DNA from: SIG598 sp045605025
GTDB taxonomy: Bacteria; Bacillota; Clostridia; Oscillospirales; Acutalibacteraceae
DNA length: 64,000 nt
Reading direction: 5' to 3'
NCBI GenBank assembly: GCA_045605025.1
Contig: JAZUPE010000084.1
Location: 1-64,000, forward strand
The number at the start of each line of letters is the position of its first letter. Position 1 is the stretch's first letter. The position numbers and the translations under genes are program-made. The notes below the pieces were generated by a model. It was given only the letters and a program-made list of their open reading frames with translations, made no database searches and was not told the origin of the DNA. Shown here one piece after another: positions 61,745 through 64,000 of the stretch.

Positions 61745-63832
61745 ATGGAAAAATTCAGAGATACCACTCTCAGCGCACAGGAACGCGCCGAGGACCTTGT
61801 CTCCCGCATGACTCTGGAAGAAAAGGCCTCTCAGCTGCGCTACGACGCTCCTGCCGTTGAGCGTCTCGGCATCCCCGCATACAACTGGTGGAACGAGGCT
61901 CTGCACGGCGTTGCCCGTGCCGGTACCGCCACCATGTTCCCTCAGGCAATCGGTCTGGCCGCTATGTTCGACGACGAGCAGCTGGGCAAGGTCGCCGAAA
62001 TCATCGCTGAGGAAGGCCGCGCCAAGTACAACGCCTTCTCCGCTGAAGAAGACCGCGACATTTACAAGGGTCTGACCTTCTGGTCCCCCAACATCAACAT
62101 CTTCCGTGATCCCCGCTGGGGCCGCGGTCACGAAACTTACGGTGAGGATCCCTATCTGACCGGCAAGTTGGGCGTCAGCTTTGTCAAGGGTCTGCAGGGC
62201 GACGGCAAAGTTATGAAGACCGCCGCCTGCGCCAAGCACTTTGCCGTTCACAGCGGTCCCGAGGCTCTGCGTCACGAGTTTGATGCCCGCTGCAACGACA
62301 AGGATATGTATGAGACCTATCTGCCTGCATTCAAGGATCTGACCGATGCAGGTGTTGAGGGTTTCATGGGCGCTTACAACCGCGTCAACGGCGAGGCCGC
62401 CTGCGCCAGCAGCTTCCTGATGGGCAAGCTGGAGGAGTGGGGCTTTGACGGTTACTTTGTATCCGACTGCTGGGCTATCCGCGATTTCCACACCGACCAC
62501 AAGCTCACCGCTACTCCCGAGGAATCCGCTGCTCTGGCTCTCAAGCGAGGCTGCGACTGCAACTGCGGCAACACCTATATCCATATGATGAGCGCTTACG
62601 AGCAGGGTCTGGTCACCGAAGAAGACATCACCAAGGCCTGCGTGCATCTGATGCGCACCCGTATCCGTCTTGGCATGTTCGACGGCGGCACCGAGTACGA
62701 CAACATCGGTCTTGACCGTGTAGCATGCAAGGAGCATCGCGAATATTCTCTGGACTGCTCCCGTAAGTCCATCGTCATGCTTAAGAACGACGGTATTCTG
62801 CCCCTGGACAAGAGCAAGATCAAGACTCTTGCCGTTCTCGGTCCCAACGCTGACAGCATCGGCGCTCTGCGCGCCAACTACTTCGGCGTTGCAGCCGGCT
62901 ACACCACCGTTCTGCAGGGCATCCAGAAGGAATGCGGCGATGATGTGCGCGTGATTTACTCTCAGGGCTGCGATCTGTTCCGCGACCGCATTGAGCCCCT
63001 CTCTCAGGCTGACGACGGTATTGCTGAGGCTGTTGCTTACGCCAAAGCTGCTGACGTCGCAGTTCTGTGCGTCGGTCTGGACGCCACCATCGAAGGCGAG
63101 CAGGGCGACACCGGCAACGCCTTTGCCGGCGGCGACAAGCTGGATCTGGTTCTGCCCGAGTCCCAGCGCAAGCTGGTTGACGCTGTGCTGGCTACCGGCA
63201 CTCCTACTATCGTCGTGATGATGGTGGGCAGCTCCATGAACCCCCTCGCCGATCGAGCCAACGCAATCATTCAGGCATGGTATCCCGGTGAGAACGGCGG
63301 TATTGCTCTCGCCGACATTCTGTTCGGTAATGTTTCTCCCTCCGGCAAGCTGCCTGTCACCTTCTACGAGAAGGTCGAGCTTCTGCCCGATTTCCTCGAT
63401 TATTCCATGGTCAATCGCACCTATCGCTACGCTGAGAACAACGTAATGTATCCCTTCGGATTCGGTCTGACTTATTCCGATGTTTCTGTTGATGCCGCTT
63501 CCGAGCAGGACGGCAAAGTCAGTGTCACCGTCACCAACAAGGGCGGCGTGGATGTTGACGAGGTCGTTCAGCTGTACATCCGTTCCGACGAGTCCGAATT
63601 CGAGGTCCGCAACCATCGTCTGTGCGGCTTCAAGCGTGTTTCCCTCAAGTCCGGTGAGAGCAAGACCGTTGAGCTGGTTCTGCCCGAGAGCGCCTACGAG
63701 GTTGTTGACAACAGCGGTAAGCGCTTTGTTGCCGGCGGCAGCTACAGCCTGTGGGCAGGTATCTCCCAGCCTGACGAACTGAGCCAGAAGCTGGGCAAGC
63801 CCGCCTGCATCAAGCTGAGCATCAGCAAGTAA
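61745..63832 (+). CDS. GH3 beta-glucosidase/beta-xylosidase
   Basis: 695 residues in the usual GH3 order: (beta/alpha)8 domain with WSPNINIFRDPRWGRGHET (about 113-131), KHFAVHSGPE (about 162-171) and the nucleophile Asp241 in FVSDCW; alpha/beta sandwich with AVLGPNAD and GDTGNAFAGGDKLDL; C-terminal FnIII-like domain. RBS AGGAG 8 nt before ATG. The WNEALHG and GRGHETYGEDP motifs resemble xylan beta-1,4-xylosidases of the XylA/XarB type. No signal peptide, so cytoplasmic. Very strongly biased codons; the opposite strand consequently has a 743-codon open frame (61655-63886), which I regard as a composition artefact. Confidence 0.9.
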   Translation: MEKFRDTTLSAQERAEDLVSRMTLEEKASQLRYDAPAVERLGIPAYNWWNEALHGVARAGTATMFPQAIGLAAMFDDEQLGKVAEIIAEEGRAKYNAFSAEEDRDIYKGLTFWSPNINIFRDPRWGRGHETYGEDPYLTGKLGVSFVKGLQGDGKVMKTAACAKHFAVHSGPEALRHEFDARCNDKDMYETYLPAFKDLTDAGVEGFMGAYNRVNGEAACASSFLMGKLEEWGFDGYFVSDCWAIRDFHTDHKLTATPEESAALALKRGCDCNCGNTYIHMMSAYEQGLVTEEDITKACVHLMRTRIRLGMFDGGTEYDNIGLDRVACKEHREYSLDCSRKSIVMLKNDGILPLDKSKIKTLAVLGPNADSIGALRANYFGVAAGYTTVLQGIQKECGDDVRVIYSQGCDLFRDRIEPLSQADDGIAEAVAYAKAADVAVLCVGLDATIEGEQGDTGNAFAGGDKLDLVLPESQRKLVDAVLATGTPTIVVMMVGSSMNPLADRANAIIQAWYPGENGGIALADILFGNVSPSGKLPVTFYEKVELLPDFLDYSMVNRTYRYAENNVMYPFGFGLTYSDVSVDAASEQDGKVSVTVTNKGGVDVDEVVQLYIRSDESEFEVRNHRLCGFKRVSLKSGESKTVELVLPESAYEVVDNSGKRFVAGGSYSLWAGISQPDELSQKLGKPACIKLSISK

Positions 63833-63920
63833 TCCTCTTAATTCAACTTCAACAGGCGTGCCGTGCGGATCTTCTCCATGCGGCACCGCCTGATAAATTA
63901 TCAGTCAGGAGAAATGCAAT

Positions 63921-64000
63921 ATGAAATATCTTATCGGTATTGACGTTGGTACTTCCGGTACCAAGACCGCTCTCTTTGACGAGAACGGAACCAAGATGGC
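63921..64000 (+). CDS. xylB: Xylulokinase-like FGGY carbohydrate kinase, 5' end only
   Basis: 26 codons before the window ends. MKYLIGIDVGTSGTKTALFD is the phosphate-1 loop opening of FGGY kinases and matches xylulokinases. AGGAG lies 9 nt before the ATG. Following a GH3 xylosidase and in a xylan locus, xylulose is the likely substrate; the substrate-specific part is outside the window. Confidence 0.75.
   Translation, partial: MKYLIGIDVGTSGTKTALFDENGTKM

Noticed and set aside
61655..63886. 743-codon minus-strand open frame
   Set aside because: Exact antisense of the GH3 gene, whose biased codons avoid stops in the complement; low-complexity Gly/Ala/Val-rich product with no family likeness.

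Overview
The window reads as chromosome of a Gram-positive anaerobe of the Clostridia, probably a gut or rumen Oscillospirales/Lachnospirales-type bacterium. The grounds are a giant BspA-type leucine-rich-repeat surface protein, TarI/TarJ-type polyol-phosphate wall polymer genes, a set of cytoplasmic glucuronoxylan-degrading enzymes, strong GGAGG ribosome binding sites with frequent GTG/TTG starts, and a roughly 50 % GC, drug-resistance-free background. No rRNA gene, complete tRNA gene or CRISPR array was seen.

Layout. (1) 1-17299, minus: one uninterrupted reading frame of at least 5766 codons encoding a secreted LRR giant; its C-terminus lies outside the window. (2) 18024-19637, plus: a mannitol-dehydrogenase/fructuronate-reductase family enzyme. 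(3) 19998-24757 minus and 25015-29972 plus: two divergent cell-surface polymer operons (flippase, CDP-polyol phosphotransferase, TarI, TarJ; and a second TarI/IspD-like cytidylyltransferase, an NAD-dependent epimerase/dehydratase, a LicD protein and an acyltransferase). Good promoters face away from each other at 24826-24929. (4) 30130-34082 minus: an orphan phage tail-tip/fibre cassette with an SGNH hydrolase, ending upstream in truncated gene fragments and an IS200-type transposase remnant.

(5) 34803-51035: a 16.2-kb accessory island between two direct copies of a ~155-bp repeat whose core matches the 3' end of an initiator-type tRNA, so it is probably an integrated element. It carries a tyrosine integrase, McrBC (McrB with an N-terminal XRE helix-turn-helix), a membrane-anchored TIR/beta-propeller protein, and a three-gene set: small HTH-like protein, SF2 helicase fused to a YgjP/SprT-like zinc metalloprotease domain, and a 214-residue partner. 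The helicase and the 214-residue gene share the same promoter design, a CGGACA-N3-TGTCCG palindrome exactly 22 nt upstream of a -10 box and no recognisable -35. This is the best candidate for an undescribed defence system here.

(6) 51245-64000: core metabolism. GH115 alpha-glucuronidase and a SASA-type esterase (minus) diverge from a small membrane protein and a GH43 beta-xylosidase (plus) through overlapping face-to-face promoters. A GH3 enzyme and the start of a xylulokinase gene follow further right. None of the glycosidases shows a signal peptide, so they fit intracellular processing of imported, acetylated and glucuronidated xylo-oligosaccharides, with the dehydrogenase at 18024 able to serve the glucuronate branch. 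Between them sit a cysteine-desulfurase-like gene, a VOC protein, pyrF, and an HTH-orotate-phosphoribosyltransferase fusion whose catalytic motifs are eroded, suggesting a regulator rather than an enzyme.
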